Shown here: positions 18,408-27,779 of the stretch, piece after piece
Layout of the letters: each line of letters opens with the position of its first letter
Position numbering within the stretch: the stretch's first letter is position 1
NCBI GenBank assembly: GCA_902602415.1
Contig: CACKQW010000010.1
Location: 1 to 47,453, forward strand
Length of the DNA stretch: 47,453 nt
Direction: 5' to 3'
Source of the DNA: an uncultured Bacteroidota bacterium
GTDB taxonomy: Bacteria > Bacteroidota > Bacteroidia > Flavobacteriales > Flavobacteriaceae
Notes under the pieces: generated by a model
What the model saw: the letters and a program-made list of their open reading frames with translations, nothing else
The model's database searches: none
Told to the model about the DNA's origin: nothing
Position numbers and translations under genes: made by a program

Positions 18408-19475
18408 ATGAAATTTAAAATTTTAATAATCTTAATTTTTTCTTTGAGTGGATTTTCTCAAAACAGCTCAAAATATTCAAATGAATTTTTAAATATTGGT
18501 GTTGATGCTAAATCTATTTCTATGAGCAAAGCTGTAGTATCAAATATTGATGATGTAAACGCCAGCTATTGGAATCCCGCTGGACTAATTGGTGTTGAAA
18601 ATTCTCAAATATCAATTATGCATTCTAATTATTTTGCAAACATTGCTAATTATAACTATATAGCATATGCAAAAAAAATCGACAGAGAATCTGCTATTGG
18701 TTTTTCAATGATAAGATTTGGTGTTGACAATATATTGGACACTACACAGCTTATCGATAGTCAGGGAAATATTGATTATGATAGAATTGAATTGTTTTCT
18801 GCAGCAGATTACGCTTTTCTATTCTCATATGCTAGGAAAAATCGTTTCATTGGGATAAACTATGGAATTAACGCAAAAGTCCTGAGAAGAGTTATTGGAG
18901 AATTTGCTAACTCTTGGGGTTTTGGATTTGATTTTGGAATTCAATATCAAAGCAAAAATGGTTGGTATTTTGGAATTATGGGTAGAGATATAACAACTAC
19001 TTTCAATACTTGGTCATTTGATGATAGTAGATTAAATGAAATTCAAAATGCAATAACTGGACAAAACCAGACATTACCACAAAAAAGAGAAATAACCATA
19101 CCGAGTATACAACTTGGACTATCAAAAGATTTCTATTTTGAAAATGATTACAGTTTATTAGCTGCATTTGATCTTTTTTTAATGTTTGATGAAACTAATG
19201 ATATTTTAAGTACAAGCATAATAAGCATTAATCCTGCACTTGGATTAGAAATTGGATACATTGATTTAGTTTTTTTAAGAATTAGTGCTGGAAACTTTCA
19301 AAAAGAATTAGACTATTCAGGAGAAAAAAATTTATCCTTTCAACCTAACTTTGGAATCGGCTTCAATTTATCAAACTTTGAAATTAGTTATGCTCTAACA
19401 GATATCGGGGATCAATCAACTGCTTTATATTCAAATATCTTCTCAATCAAATTTGATATATTTAATAGCAGATAA
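18408..19475 (+). CDS. PorV/PorQ-family outer-membrane beta-barrel protein
   Basis: The 355-residue protein has a signal peptide ending SGFSQ. It then shows the family's N-terminal pattern LNIGVDAKSISMSKAVVSNIDDVNASYWNPAGL, here cited only by its parts NIGVDAKS and YWNPAGL. The rest alternates short hydrophobic and polar strands, as expected of a FadL-like barrel. PorV and PorQ are type IX secretion components, but the family also has members of unknown role, so a direct part in secretion is not certain. It lies 9 bases upstream of the cobalamin adenosyltransferase gene. The link with the T9SS-style adhesin at the end of this window is suggestive only. Confidence 0.78.
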   Translation: MKFKILIILIFSLSGFSQNSSKYSNEFLNIGVDAKSISMSKAVVSNIDDVNASYWNPAGLIGVENSQISIMHSNYFANIANYNYIAYAKKIDRESAIGFSMIRFGVDNILDTTQLIDSQGNIDYDRIELFSAADYAFLFSYARKNRFIGINYGINAKVLRRVIGEFANSWGFGFDFGIQYQSKNGWYFGIMGRDITTTFNTWSFDDSRLNEIQNAITGQNQTLPQKREITIPSIQLGLSKDFYFENDYSLLAAFDLFLMFDETNDILSTSIISINPALGLEIGYIDLVFLRISAGNFQKELDYSGEKNLSFQPNFGIGFNLSNFEISYALTDIGDQSTALYSNIFSIKFDIFNSR

Positions 19476-19484
19476 CTTAAATCA

Positions 19485-20033
19485 ATGAAAATTTATACTA
19501 AAAAAGGAGATTCTGGAAATACTTCACTAATTGGTGGGAAAATTGTACATAAACATAATTTAAAGGTTGATGCCTATGGAAATATAGATGAGCTTAATTC
19601 ATTTTTAGGTTTAATAAGAGATTTTTCAGATGATAAGAAAGTAAATAACATAATTATCATTATTCAAAAAAAACTTTTTTCAATCGGATCACTATTAGCA
19701 TACGCTGATTATAAAATTATTCCTAAGATTGAAATTGAAAAACTAAAAATCAAAAAAAGAGATATTGATTTTATTGAAAATGAAATTGATAAGATTGACA
19801 AAAACCTTCCAGTTATAACTAAATTTACAATTCCTGGTGGTCACAAGTTAATCTCATATTTACATATTACAAGATGCGTATGCAGAAGAGCAGAAAGAAA
19901 AATTTCTTATGTGAATGAAATTGAAAAACTAGACCCTAATATTCTTGCTTTTATTAATAGATTATCCGATTTAATTTTTGTGCTATCCAGGTATTTTTGT
20001 AAAAAATTAAAAGTCAAAGAGTTATATTGGTAA
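19485..20033 (+). CDS. PduO-type corrinoid adenosyltransferase
   Basis: This enzyme transfers adenosyl from ATP to cob(I)alamin, making coenzyme B12. The 182 residues carry the family start IYTKKGDSGNTSLIGG (ATP-binding), the segment DAYGNIDELNSFLG, the signature RCVCRRAERKI, and FINRLSDLIFVLSRYF near the C-terminus. Length is typical. The gene is two genes upstream of secA and three upstream of meaB, which protects the B12-dependent methylmalonyl-CoA mutase. The mutase itself is not in the window. Confidence 0.94.
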   Translation: MKIYTKKGDSGNTSLIGGKIVHKHNLKVDAYGNIDELNSFLGLIRDFSDDKKVNNIIIIIQKKLFSIGSLLAYADYKIIPKIEIEKLKIKKRDIDFIENEIDKIDKNLPVITKFTIPGGHKLISYLHITRCVCRRAERKISYVNEIEKLDPNILAFINRLSDLIFVLSRYFCKKLKVKELYW

Positions 20034-20060
20034 ATTGTCAATTATTTTTTTAAGAATCAC

Positions 20061-20090
20061 TTGCACAATTCTACCAAAAAATTATTTTTG
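20061..20090 (+). promoter_or_regulatory. Candidate flavobacterial promoter upstream of the DUF2795 gene and secA
   Basis: TTG at 20061-20063 is followed after 19 bases by TATTTTTG at 20083-20090. Both boxes match the flavobacterial -33 (TTG) and -7 (TAnnTTTG) elements at a usual spacing. The DUF2795 ATG is 15 bases downstream. Confidence 0.5.
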
Positions 20091-20105
20091 CAAAAAAAAT
20101 AAGAC

Positions 20106-20327
20106 ATGTATTGGACTTTAGAATTAGCATCTTATTTGAGCGATGCTCCTTGGCCAGCTACCAAAGATGAACTGATTGACTATTCCATTAGGACCGGTGC
20201 TCCACTAGAAGTTGTTGAAAATCTGCAAGCAATAGAGGACGAAGGTGATCTCTATGAATCCATTCAAGAAATTTGGCCTGATTATCCAACTGATGATGAT
20301 TATCTTTGGAATGAAGATGAATACTAA
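20106..20327 (+). CDS. DUF2795 protein
   Basis: The 73-residue acidic protein fits the DUF2795 family, with PWPATKDELIDYSIRTGAP followed by EVVENLQAI and a Glu/Asp-rich tail (EDEGDLYESIQEIWPDYPTD). Function is unknown. Flavobacterial genomes commonly have this small gene just before secA, as here (97 bases between them). It has its own candidate promoter. Confidence 0.88.
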   Translation: MYWTLELASYLSDAPWPATKDELIDYSIRTGAPLEVVENLQAIEDEGDLYESIQEIWPDYPTDDDYLWNEDEY

Positions 20328-20424
20328 AGATCCTATTAAGACTTCTTATTAAGTACTATTACCTGTCATTAGCCAAACATGTTGTATATTTATAGATGTA
20401 TCTAAGTACTATAAATTTTGTTAA

Positions 20425-23400
20425 ATGATTGGAAAAATTTTAAAGTTTTTCGTAGGAGATAAATCTAAAAAAGATTTAAAATTAATTAATCCAATAATTG
20501 ATAAGATTCACTCTTTTCATCAAGAGGTATCTAATTATTCAAATGACGAGTTAAGAGCTGAGACGATAAATTTTAAAACAAAAATTCATGATGCAACTTT
20601 AAACCTTCATTATGAAATTGATAAAATAAAATCAGAAATTGAGAATCAGACAGACATTATAAAAAAAGAATCTCTCTTTTCAAAAATTGATAAACTAAAC
20701 GAAGAAATATATCAAATTTCTGAAAGTTGCTTACAGGAAATTTTACCAAAGGCATTTGCTGTTGTCAAAGAAACAGCTAGTCGATTTGTAAACAATAAAA
20801 ATATTTCAGTTAAAGCTTCAGATTTTGATTTAAAAATTGCGCAAACTAAAGATTACGTGGAAATTAAAAAAGACCTGGCTGTGTGGAAAAATAATTGGGA
20901 TGCTGCGGGTAAAAATATAGTTTGGGACATGATACACTATGATGTGCAATTGATTGGAGGTGTGGCTATGCATCAAGGAAAAATTGCTGAAATGCAAACT
21001 GGAGAGGGAAAAACACTTGTTGCAACTCTTCCTGTGTATCTCAATGCATTGACAGGTAGAGGTGTTCACTTAGTTACTGTCAATGATTATTTAGCAAAAA
21101 GAGACAGTGCATGGATGGCCCCTATATTTGAGTTTCATGGTCTCAGTGTGGATTGTATTGATTATTATAAGCCAAACTCTATTGAAAGAAAAAATGCATA
21201 CAATTGTGACATAACTTATGGCACCAATAATGAATTTGGTTTTGACTACTTAAGGGATAACATGGCCAACTCACCTGATGACCTAGTGCAAAGAAAACAT
21301 AATTATGCCATAGTTGATGAAGTTGATTCCGTTTTAATTGATGATGCCAGAACTCCTTTGATAATTTCAGGACCAATACCAAAGGGTGACAAACATGAAT
21401 TCAATAATTTAAAACCTAAAATTGAAAAGATTGTATCAACACAAAGGAAGTTTCTGCTTGGAACTCTTTCTCAAGCTAAAAGTCAAATTTCAAACGGTGA
21501 AACAGATGAAGGTTCCTTTAACTTATTAAGAGTTTTTAGAGGCATTCCTAAAAACAAAGCACTAATTAAATACCTCAGTGAGGAAGGCATTAAACAGTTG
21601 CTGCAAAAAACTGAAAATTTCTACATGCAGGATAATAACAGAGAAATGCCTAAAATTGACAAAGAACTTTATTATGTAATAGACGAGAAGAATAATCAAA
21701 TTGAATTAACTGACAAAGGAATTGAATTTTTATCAGGCAAAGAAGATCCAAACTTTTTCATTATGCCTGAAATTGGTATTGAAATTTCAAAAATTGAAAA
21801 TAAAAAACTTAGCAAGGAGGATGAAGCAAAAGAAAAAGATGAGTTATACAGAGATTTTAGTATTAAATCAGAAAGAATTCATTCGATAAATCAATTACTT
21901 AAAGCATATGCGTTATTTGAAAAGGATATTCAATATGTAGTAATGAACAATAAAGTTTTAATTGTTGACGAGCAAACTGGTAGAATCATGGATGGAAGAA
22001 GGTATAGCGATGGCTTACATCAGGCAATTGAAGCTAAGGAAAATGTTAAAATTGAAGCTGCTACACAAACATTTGCCACGATAACCCTGCAGAACTATTT
22101 TAGAATGTATAACAAACTTTCCGGAATGACTGGAACGGCTGTTACAGAGGCTGGTGAATTTTGGGAAATATACAAACTTGATGTCATTGAAATCCCTACC
22201 AATAAACCCATTCAAAGAGATGATAAAGAGGATATAGTTTTTAAAACGAAAAGGGAAAAGTATAATGCCGTTATTGAAAATGTAACGGATTTGTCAAGAT
22301 CTGGTAGACCTGTATTAATTGGAACAACTTCTGTTGAGATCAGTGAATTACTAGGAAGAATGTTGAAAATTCGTAAGATCCCACATAATATTTTAAATGC
22401 AAAGCTTCATAAAAAAGAATCTGATGTTGTTGCAGAAGCTGGAAAGCCTGGACAAGTTACCATAGCCACCAACATGGCTGGACGTGGTACTGATATTAAA
22501 CTAATTGATGAGGTTAAAGATGTAGGTGGTTTAGCAATTATTGGTACAGAAAGACATGATTCAAGGAGAGTAGATAGACAGCTAAGAGGTAGATCTGGTA
22601 GACAAGGTGATCCTGGTAGTTCTCAGTTTTATGTTTCTCTTGAAGACAATCTCATGCGTTTATTTGGAGCTGAGAGAATAGCAAAAATGATGGACAGAAT
22701 GGGATTAAAGGAAGGAGAAGTTATACAACACTCTATGATTACTAACTCCATTGAAAGGGCTCAGAAGAAAGTCGAAGAAAATAATTTTGGCATTAGAAAA
22801 AGACTATTAGAATATGATGATGTCATGAATGCACAAAGAGAAGTTGTTTACAGAAGAAGAAATAATTCTCTTTCCGGGGAAAGACTAAGGATTGATATTT
22901 CAAATATGATCTATAATACCTGTGAAAATATCACTTCTGACAACAAAAATATAAATGATTTTAAAAATTTTGAATTTGAGCTTATCAAATATTTTTCGGT
23001 AAGCACAGATATTGATGCAGATTCATTTGAATCTATGAATATTAATGAAATAACAGAAAAAATATATAAAGTGGTGCTAAACCATTACATGAATAAAATA
23101 GAAAGTAATGCTAAATTAGCTTTTCCAGTAATCAAACATGTCTATGAAAACCAAAGAGAAAAATTCAAAAGAATTGTAGTTCCATTTTCAGATGGAGTTA
23201 AAACACTTCAAGTTATTACGAATTTAGAAAAAGCATTTGAATCAGGTGGTGATCAACTTATCACTGATTTTGAAAAAAACATCACTTTAGCAATTTTAGA
23301 CAATTCATGGAAAAACCATCTCAGAAAAATGGATGAGCTGAAACAGTCTGTTCAACTAGCTGTTCATGAGCAGAAAGATCCTCTTCTAATCTACAAATTT

Positions 23401-23769
23401 GAAGCTTTTGAATTATTTAAAATATTATTAGACGAAGTCAATAAAGAGATTTTATCGTTTTTATTCAAGGCTGAAATTTCTACAAATAACCAGAATGTTA
23501 AAGAAGCAAGTGAAAGAAAACCGGTTAAATTAAACACTTCAAAAGAAGAAATACCAAACTCTGATCAGTTACGAGAGCAAAACAGAGCTATTACAAACAG
23601 AGCTTCAAATCAACAGGTTGAAACAATAGTTAGAACCCAACCTAAGGTTGGAAGAAATGATAGGGTCAATATCAAAAATGTAAAAACTGGGGAAATGAAA
23701 GAATTAAAGTATAAACATGCTGAGAATTTAATTTCTAGTGGTGAATGGATCATGAATAACAAACAGTAA
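20425..23769 (+). CDS. secA: Preprotein translocase ATPase SecA
   Basis: SecA drives protein export through SecYEG. The 1,114 residues exceed the usual 850-900. Walker A (TGEGKT) lies at about residue 192, roughly 90 later than in E. coli, owing to a coiled-coil-like insertion near the N-terminus (about residues 55-95). The helicase-type motif VDEVDSVLIDDARTPLIISGP follows. A second insertion of about 100 residues lies after it. Later motifs include TNMAGRGTDIKL, IGTERHDSRRVDRQLRGRSGRQGDPG and LEYDDVMNAQREVVY; these are cited here in shortened form. The C-terminus ends ELKYKHAENLISSGEWI and has no zinc-binding CxC motif, which is normal for Bacteroidota. meaB begins 4 bases after the stop. 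Confidence 0.98.
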   Translation: MIGKILKFFVGDKSKKDLKLINPIIDKIHSFHQEVSNYSNDELRAETINFKTKIHDATLNLHYEIDKIKSEIENQTDIIKKESLFSKIDKLNEEIYQISESCLQEILPKAFAVVKETASRFVNNKNISVKASDFDLKIAQTKDYVEIKKDLAVWKNNWDAAGKNIVWDMIHYDVQLIGGVAMHQGKIAEMQTGEGKTLVATLPVYLNALTGRGVHLVTVNDYLAKRDSAWMAPIFEFHGLSVDCIDYYKPNSIERKNAYNCDITYGTNNEFGFDYLRDNMANSPDDLVQRKHNYAIVDEVDSVLIDDARTPLIISGPIPKGDKHEFNNLKPKIEKIVSTQRKFLLGTLSQAKSQISNGETDEGSFNLLRVFRGIPKNKALIKYLSEEGIKQLLQKTENFYMQDNNREMPKIDKELYYVIDEKNNQIELTDKGIEFLSGKEDPNFFIMPEIGIEISKIENKKLSKEDEAKEKDELYRDFSIKSERIHSINQLLKAYALFEKDIQYVVMNNKVLIVDEQTGRIMDGRRYSDGLHQAIEAKENVKIEAATQTFATITLQNYFRMYNKLSGMTGTAVTEAGEFWEIYKLDVIEIPTNKPIQRDDKEDIVFKTKREKYNAVIENVTDLSRSGRPVLIGTTSVEISELLGRMLKIRKIPHNILNAKLHKKESDVVAEAGKPGQVTIATNMAGRGTDIKLIDEVKDVGGLAIIGTERHDSRRVDRQLRGRSGRQGDPGSSQFYVSLEDNLMRLFGAERIAKMMDRMGLKEGEVIQHSMITNSIERAQKKVEENNFGIRKRLLEYDDVMNAQREVVYRRRNNSLSGERLRIDISNMIYNTCENITSDNKNINDFKNFEFELIKYFSVSTDIDADSFESMNINEITEKIYKVVLNHYMNKIESNAKLAFPVIKHVYENQREKFKRIVVPFSDGVKTLQVITNLEKAFESGGDQLITDFEKNITLAILDNSWKNHLRKMDELKQSVQLAVHEQKDPLLIYKFEAFELFKILLDEVNKEILSFLFKAEISTNNQNVKEASERKPVKLNTSKEEIPNSDQLREQNRAITNRASNQQVETIVRTQPKVGRNDRVNIKNVKTGEMKELKYKHAENLISSGEWIMNNKQ

Positions 23770-23773
23770 ATCT

Positions 23774-24769
23774 TTGTCCTTTTTATCAAAAAATATTGAA
23801 CAAGTTTGTGATGAAATTATTGGTGGAAACCGAAAGACTCTTGCAAAAGCCATAACTCTAATTGAAAGTAATAACAATGAGCATCGAAAATTTGCTAATA
23901 AAATATTAAGCAAATTAAACAATAAGAAGGATAAAAGTGAATCCATAAGAATTGGAATCACTGGAATACCTGGTGCTGGAAAAAGCACCTTCATTGAAAG
24001 TCTTGGAACTTACTTGCTAAATGATGATGATAATAAAATTGCTGTTTTAGCTATTGATCCTTCCAGCCGAATTAGTAAGGGAAGTATTTTAGGTGATAAA
24101 ACAAGGATGAGTAAATTATCTAATAATCCAAATGTTTTTATCAGACCAACAGCAGCATCAAATTTTCAAGGTGGCATTGCAAAGAATACAAGGGAATCAA
24201 TTTTTTTATGCGAAGCTGCTGGGTTTAATATAATATTTATTGAAACCGTTGGTGTTGGTCAAAATGAAATTAGTGTTTTTGAGATGGTTGATTTTTTTCT
24301 TTTATTGAAAATTGCAGGATCTGGGGATGAGCTTCAAGGAATTAAAAGAGGCATTATTGAGATGTCTGATTTGATTGTAATCAATAAAACAGACGGGGAC
24401 AACATAAATAAATCTATTATCGCTAAAAATGAATTTCAAATGGCACTAAAACTCTTTTCTAAAAAAGAATCAGAATGGATGCCTGAGGTTATGAATTGTA
24501 GTTCAATTGAAAATAATGGAATTATTGAAATTTGGGATAAAATTTCAAACTATTTTAAACTTACTATGACCAATAATTATTTTTATAAAAATAGAATTAA
24601 ACAAAATAAATATTGGCTAAGGGAAATAATTAATCAATCAATTATTGATAATTTTTATTTAAACGAAAGAGTTAGAAAAGAGTATAAGAATCAACTAAAA
24701 AAAATTAACGAAAATAAAGTTGATGTATTTGAAGCTTATCAAAAAATTATTTTGTCTCAAAAAACCTAA
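23774..24769 (+). CDS. meaB: Methylmalonyl-CoA mutase-associated GTPase MeaB
   Basis: MeaB is a G3E-type GTPase that loads and protects adenosylcobalamin in methylmalonyl-CoA mutase. The 331 residues include the G1 loop GIPGAGKST, the family-specific AIDPSSRISKGSILGDKTRM, RPTAASNFQGG and the NKTDG guanine-specificity motif. The start is TTG at 23774, only 4 bases after secA's stop; no ATG lies near the conserved N-terminus. The tight spacing implies co-transcription with secA. The 3' end overlaps the convergent PAP2 gene by 23 bases. The C-terminal helical arm is complete. Confidence 0.93.
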   Translation: MSFLSKNIEQVCDEIIGGNRKTLAKAITLIESNNNEHRKFANKILSKLNNKKDKSESIRIGITGIPGAGKSTFIESLGTYLLNDDDNKIAVLAIDPSSRISKGSILGDKTRMSKLSNNPNVFIRPTAASNFQGGIAKNTRESIFLCEAAGFNIIFIETVGVGQNEISVFEMVDFFLLLKIAGSGDELQGIKRGIIEMSDLIVINKTDGDNINKSIIAKNEFQMALKLFSKKESEWMPEVMNCSSIENNGIIEIWDKISNYFKLTMTNNYFYKNRIKQNKYWLREIINQSIIDNFYLNERVRKEYKNQLKKINENKVDVFEAYQKIILSQKT

Positions 24770-25316
24770 GATTTAAAAATAATCTTGAAAACATAAATCC
24801 TGCAGAAATCCCAAAAATTAATCCAAAGAAAATATCCAATGGGTAATGTTTTCCAAGGTAAATTCTACTATAGGAAAATAGTACAACCCAAAAGAATAAT
24901 AGAATTGAAACTATAGATTTTCGGTAGCTTTTAAAATTGAATAATATATATGAAGTTACGGCTACGGAGTTTGCAGCATGTGCAGAGAAAAAACCATATT
25001 TACCACATCCGATGTCAATATCTCTGAGTAAACCAAAAAGTTCTGGCTCACTACATGGTCTAAATCTTTCGAAGCTTGCTTTGATAAAATTTGTAAACTG
25101 ATCGGTGAATAAAATTAATATAGAAATAGATAAAAGTATTTTTAATGTTTGTTTTAATCCAAAATCTTTTAAGAACCTGTAAATTAGAAAAAGAAAAATT
25201 GGAACAAATGTTAGCTTATCAGTGATCAACAACCAAACAGGATCCCAAAATTCAGACCCTAAATTATTTAAAAACACTAATAATTCTCTGTCAATTTCTA
25301 AAATTCTTTTAATCAT
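24747..25316 (-). CDS. PAP2-family membrane phosphatase
   Basis: The 189-residue membrane protein has five or so hydrophobic segments. The phosphatase motifs are KASFERFRP (motif 1), FFSAHAAN (motif 2, with Ala where many members have Gly) and SYSRIYLGKHYPLD (motif 3), which together supply Arg, His and His catalytic residues. It probably acts on a lipid phosphate or undecaprenyl diphosphate at the periplasmic face. The ATG overlaps the MATE gene's stop by 4 bases (ATGA), so the two are coupled. Confidence 0.88.
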   Translation of the reverse strand: MIKRILEIDRELLVFLNNLGSEFWDPVWLLITDKLTFVPIFLFLIYRFLKDFGLKQTLKILLSISILILFTDQFTNFIKASFERFRPCSEPELFGLLRDIDIGCGKYGFFSAHAANSVAVTSYILFNFKSYRKSIVSILLFFWVVLFSYSRIYLGKHYPLDIFFGLIFGISAGFMFSRLFLNLRFFETK

Positions 25317-26677
25317 TTTCTAATTTTTTGATTAACCAATTGATTAAACCTTAAATATAAAAAAACTGAAGTAAAAAGGAGCCCCGTTAACAGTCCAAAC
25401 CAAATTCCCATTTCTTTAAATTGATCAAAACTTCCAAAATAATAGCTTATAGGAAATCCAATGAACCAATAAGAAATAAATATTATAATTGTGGGTATTA
25501 TAACATCTTGCATTCCTCTCAAGGCCCCTAAAATTATGACTTGAGCACTATCAAAAAGCTGAAATAAGGCAACTATTATAAATAATTTAGAAGCCTTTGA
25601 TATGATACTTAAATTCTTTTGAAAGTTATTGATATCTTCAATATCCACAAATAGATATGGTATAAAACCTCTCATATAAAATATCAATAATGAAAAAATT
25701 AATCCAAATATCAAACCCAGGAAAAGTATTGACAATGATATTCTTTTTAACTCTGCATAATTATTAAGTCCTTTTTGATTTCCAGCTCTAATTGAGGCGC
25801 TCAATCCTAAACCACTTGCTACCATAAATGTAAAAGAAGAAACATTAAGTACAATTTGATTTGCTGATTGCGTAACTTCTCCAAGTAATCCGCTTAGCCA
25901 TATAGCTGAAGTAAAAATACCTACTTCAAAAAGCATTTGAAGAGAAGTTGGGAAGCCTAATGAAATTATATTAGTAACTATTTTTTTATTAATTAAAAAA
26001 AATCGCTTAGTAATATTTTTTATAATCTTATTTTTTTTTAGAAGTAAGATAAGAACTATAAACATCATTATCCTTGAAACAAGAGTTCCTATTGCAGCTC
26101 CTATTATACCTAATTGGGGAAAACCAAACTTTCCAAAAATTAAAACATAATTAACAAGAATGTTAATCAAATTTGCAAATATAGTAGCATACATGGAATA
26201 GGAGGTCATTGATAATCCATCACTATATTGTTTGAGTGCTTGAAACATTAATAAAGGAATTAATGAAAAGGCGACTATATCTAAGTAGGGAATTGCTAAT
26301 TCAACAATAATTTGAGGCTGTCCTAATAATTTTAATAAAGGCTTACATATTAGAATGGATATAAACAGAAAAAAGCCTAGAAATAAACATAAAAGAAAAC
26401 CATTACTAAATGCTTTTCTTAGTCTATCTGAATTATTCTGAGAATCAGCCTCAGCTACTACAGGAGTTATTGCAGCTGAAAATCCAATACCAATTGACAT
26501 TGCAATAAATAAAAAGCTATTTCCGAGAGATACTGCAGCGAGGTTATCAGGATCTAACTTACCAACCATGATGTTATCAACAATACCAACAATTGTATGA
26601 CCAAGCAGGCCAATTATTATTGGAAATGATAACTTCAAGTTATAATTAAACTCCTTGTAATATCTACTTAATACCAA
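25313..26677 (-). CDS. MATE-family multidrug efflux transporter
   Basis: The 454-residue protein has twelve hydrophobic segments. It contains the paired MATE patterns, seen as GLLGHTIVGIVDNIMVGKLDP and GFPTSLQMLFEVGIF; the shorter tags VDNIMVG and GFPTSLQM are diagnostic. MATE proteins export drugs or metabolites with proton or sodium exchange. The gene starts 2 bases before the def stop region and overlaps the PAP2 gene by 4 bases. It is third in the ruvX-def-MATE-PAP2 unit. The substrate is unknown. Confidence 0.92.
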   Translation of the reverse strand: MVLSRYYKEFNYNLKLSFPIIIGLLGHTIVGIVDNIMVGKLDPDNLAAVSLGNSFLFIAMSIGIGFSAAITPVVAEADSQNNSDRLRKAFSNGFLLCLFLGFFLFISILICKPLLKLLGQPQIIVELAIPYLDIVAFSLIPLLMFQALKQYSDGLSMTSYSMYATIFANLINILVNYVLIFGKFGFPQLGIIGAAIGTLVSRIMMFIVLILLLKKNKIIKNITKRFFLINKKIVTNIISLGFPTSLQMLFEVGIFTSAIWLSGLLGEVTQSANQIVLNVSSFTFMVASGLGLSASIRAGNQKGLNNYAELKRISLSILFLGLIFGLIFSLLIFYMRGFIPYLFVDIEDINNFQKNLSIISKASKLFIIVALFQLFDSAQVIILGALRGMQDVIIPTIIIFISYWFIGFPISYYFGSFDQFKEMGIWFGLLTGLLFTSVFLYLRFNQLVNQKIRK

Positions 26678-26679
26678 AG

Positions 26680-27252
26680 TTATTTTACGTATTTCATAAA
26701 ATAATCAACATCAACTTTTCCAACCATAATATTTTGAAGTTTATTTTTAATTATTTTTTTCTTGAAAGGGGAAATCTTATCAGTAAATAATATTCCTTCA
26801 ATATGATCATATTCATGCTGAATTACCCTAGCTATAATACCTGAATACTCTTCTCTAATAATATTAAAATTTTCATCATGGTAGGTAATTTTAATTTTAG
26901 ATTTTCTTACTATTTTTTCTCTAATATTAGGAATACTTAAACAACCTTCTTCAAGAGTTTTATTTTCACCAGACTCATTTGAAATGGTTGGATTGATAAA
27001 AGTTTTTTTTAGGCTTCCAACTTCAAAACCCGTTTCTTTTTCAAACTCTGCATTATCAAAAGGAGAAGTATCAATGACAAATAATCTAATTGATTTTCCA
27101 ATTTGAGGTGCAGCAAGTCCCACACCCTTTGCAGCATACATTGTTTCGTACATATCATCGATTAATTTTTTTAAATTTTTGTAGTCAGATGATATTACAG
27201 ATGCTTTTTGCTTTAAAATATTTTGACCATATGCGTAAATTGGTAAAACCAT
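26680..27252 (-). CDS. def: Peptide deformylase
   Basis: The enzyme removes formyl from new N-terminal methionines. With the ATG at 27252 the product is 190 residues and begins MVLPIYAYG, the normal family start. An in-frame TTG at 27267 would add five residues before it and is rejected. The three metal-site motifs are all present: GVGLAAPQIG, EEGCLSIP (Cys ligand) and QHEYDHIEG (two His ligands and the catalytic Glu). It lies 31 bases downstream of ruvX. Confidence 0.97.
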   Translation of the reverse strand: MVLPIYAYGQNILKQKASVISSDYKNLKKLIDDMYETMYAAKGVGLAAPQIGKSIRLFVIDTSPFDNAEFEKETGFEVGSLKKTFINPTISNESGENKTLEEGCLSIPNIREKIVRKSKIKITYHDENFNIIREEYSGIIARVIQHEYDHIEGILFTDKISPFKKKIIKNKLQNIMVGKVDVDYFMKYVK

Positions 27253-27283
27253 ACAGATTTTTTTCAAAATTACAATTTAAATC

Positions 27284-27706
27284 TCAGGAATTCTTTGTTA
27301 TGTATTCCAAAAAATCTCTTAAAATTATGGTTGCACTTATTTTATCTACAATTTCTTTGTTTGATCTCAATTTTTTTTTTGCCCCGGCCGATAAAATAGA
27401 TTTGGTAGCAATTTTTGATGTAAACCTTTCATCAAATCTAACTATTGGAATATTAGGAAATTTTTTTTCTAACTTTTTTATAAATTTTATGATTTCACTT
27501 TCGATTTCTGAATTTTCTCCAGACATTCTAATAGGTTTACCAACAATAAACTTATCTACATTATTTTCCTTTGTAAAATCAAAAATAAAATCAAAAAAAT
27601 CAATGTTTTTGACTGTTTCAAGTGGAAAGGCAAAAACTTTATTATCATCTGTGACAGATAAACCTATTTTTTTTTGACCATAATCAATTCCTATATATTT
27701 TGACAT
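27284..27706 (-). CDS. ruvX: Putative Holliday junction resolvase / pre-16S rRNA nuclease YqgF
   Basis: The 140-residue protein begins MSKYIGIDYGQKKIGLS at the ATG at 27706; an in-frame TTG four codons earlier is less likely. YqgF motifs include the first Asp (GIDYG), IVGKPIRMSG and FDERFTSKIA, with the last Asp in VDKISATIIL. YqgF acts in 16S rRNA 5' maturation in E. coli. The gene starts the ruvX-def-MATE-PAP2 unit and is divergent from the Sua5/TsaC gene. Confidence 0.92.
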   Translation of the reverse strand: MSKYIGIDYGQKKIGLSVTDDNKVFAFPLETVKNIDFFDFIFDFTKENNVDKFIVGKPIRMSGENSEIESEIIKFIKKLEKKFPNIPIVRFDERFTSKIATKSILSAGAKKKLRSNKEIVDKISATIILRDFLEYITKNS

Positions 27707-27752
27707 AATTTTATTCAATTAAAAATGAATCCATTTTTTTATATAGTATTAT

Positions 27753-27760
27753 TACTTTTG
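27753..27760 (+). promoter_or_regulatory. Candidate -7 promoter element for the Sua5/TsaC gene
   Basis: TACTTTTG matches TAnnTTTG exactly and ends 19 bases before the ATG at 27780. I see no clear -33 TTG. Confidence 0.35.
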
Positions 27761-27779
27761 AAGTAAAGATATTTAACTA

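Noticed and set aside
27090-27677. A 195-codon plus-strand open frame antisense to def and ruvX
   Set aside because: Both genes on the other strand are unmistakable enzymes; the antisense product is a Phe/Leu/Ser-rich shadow.
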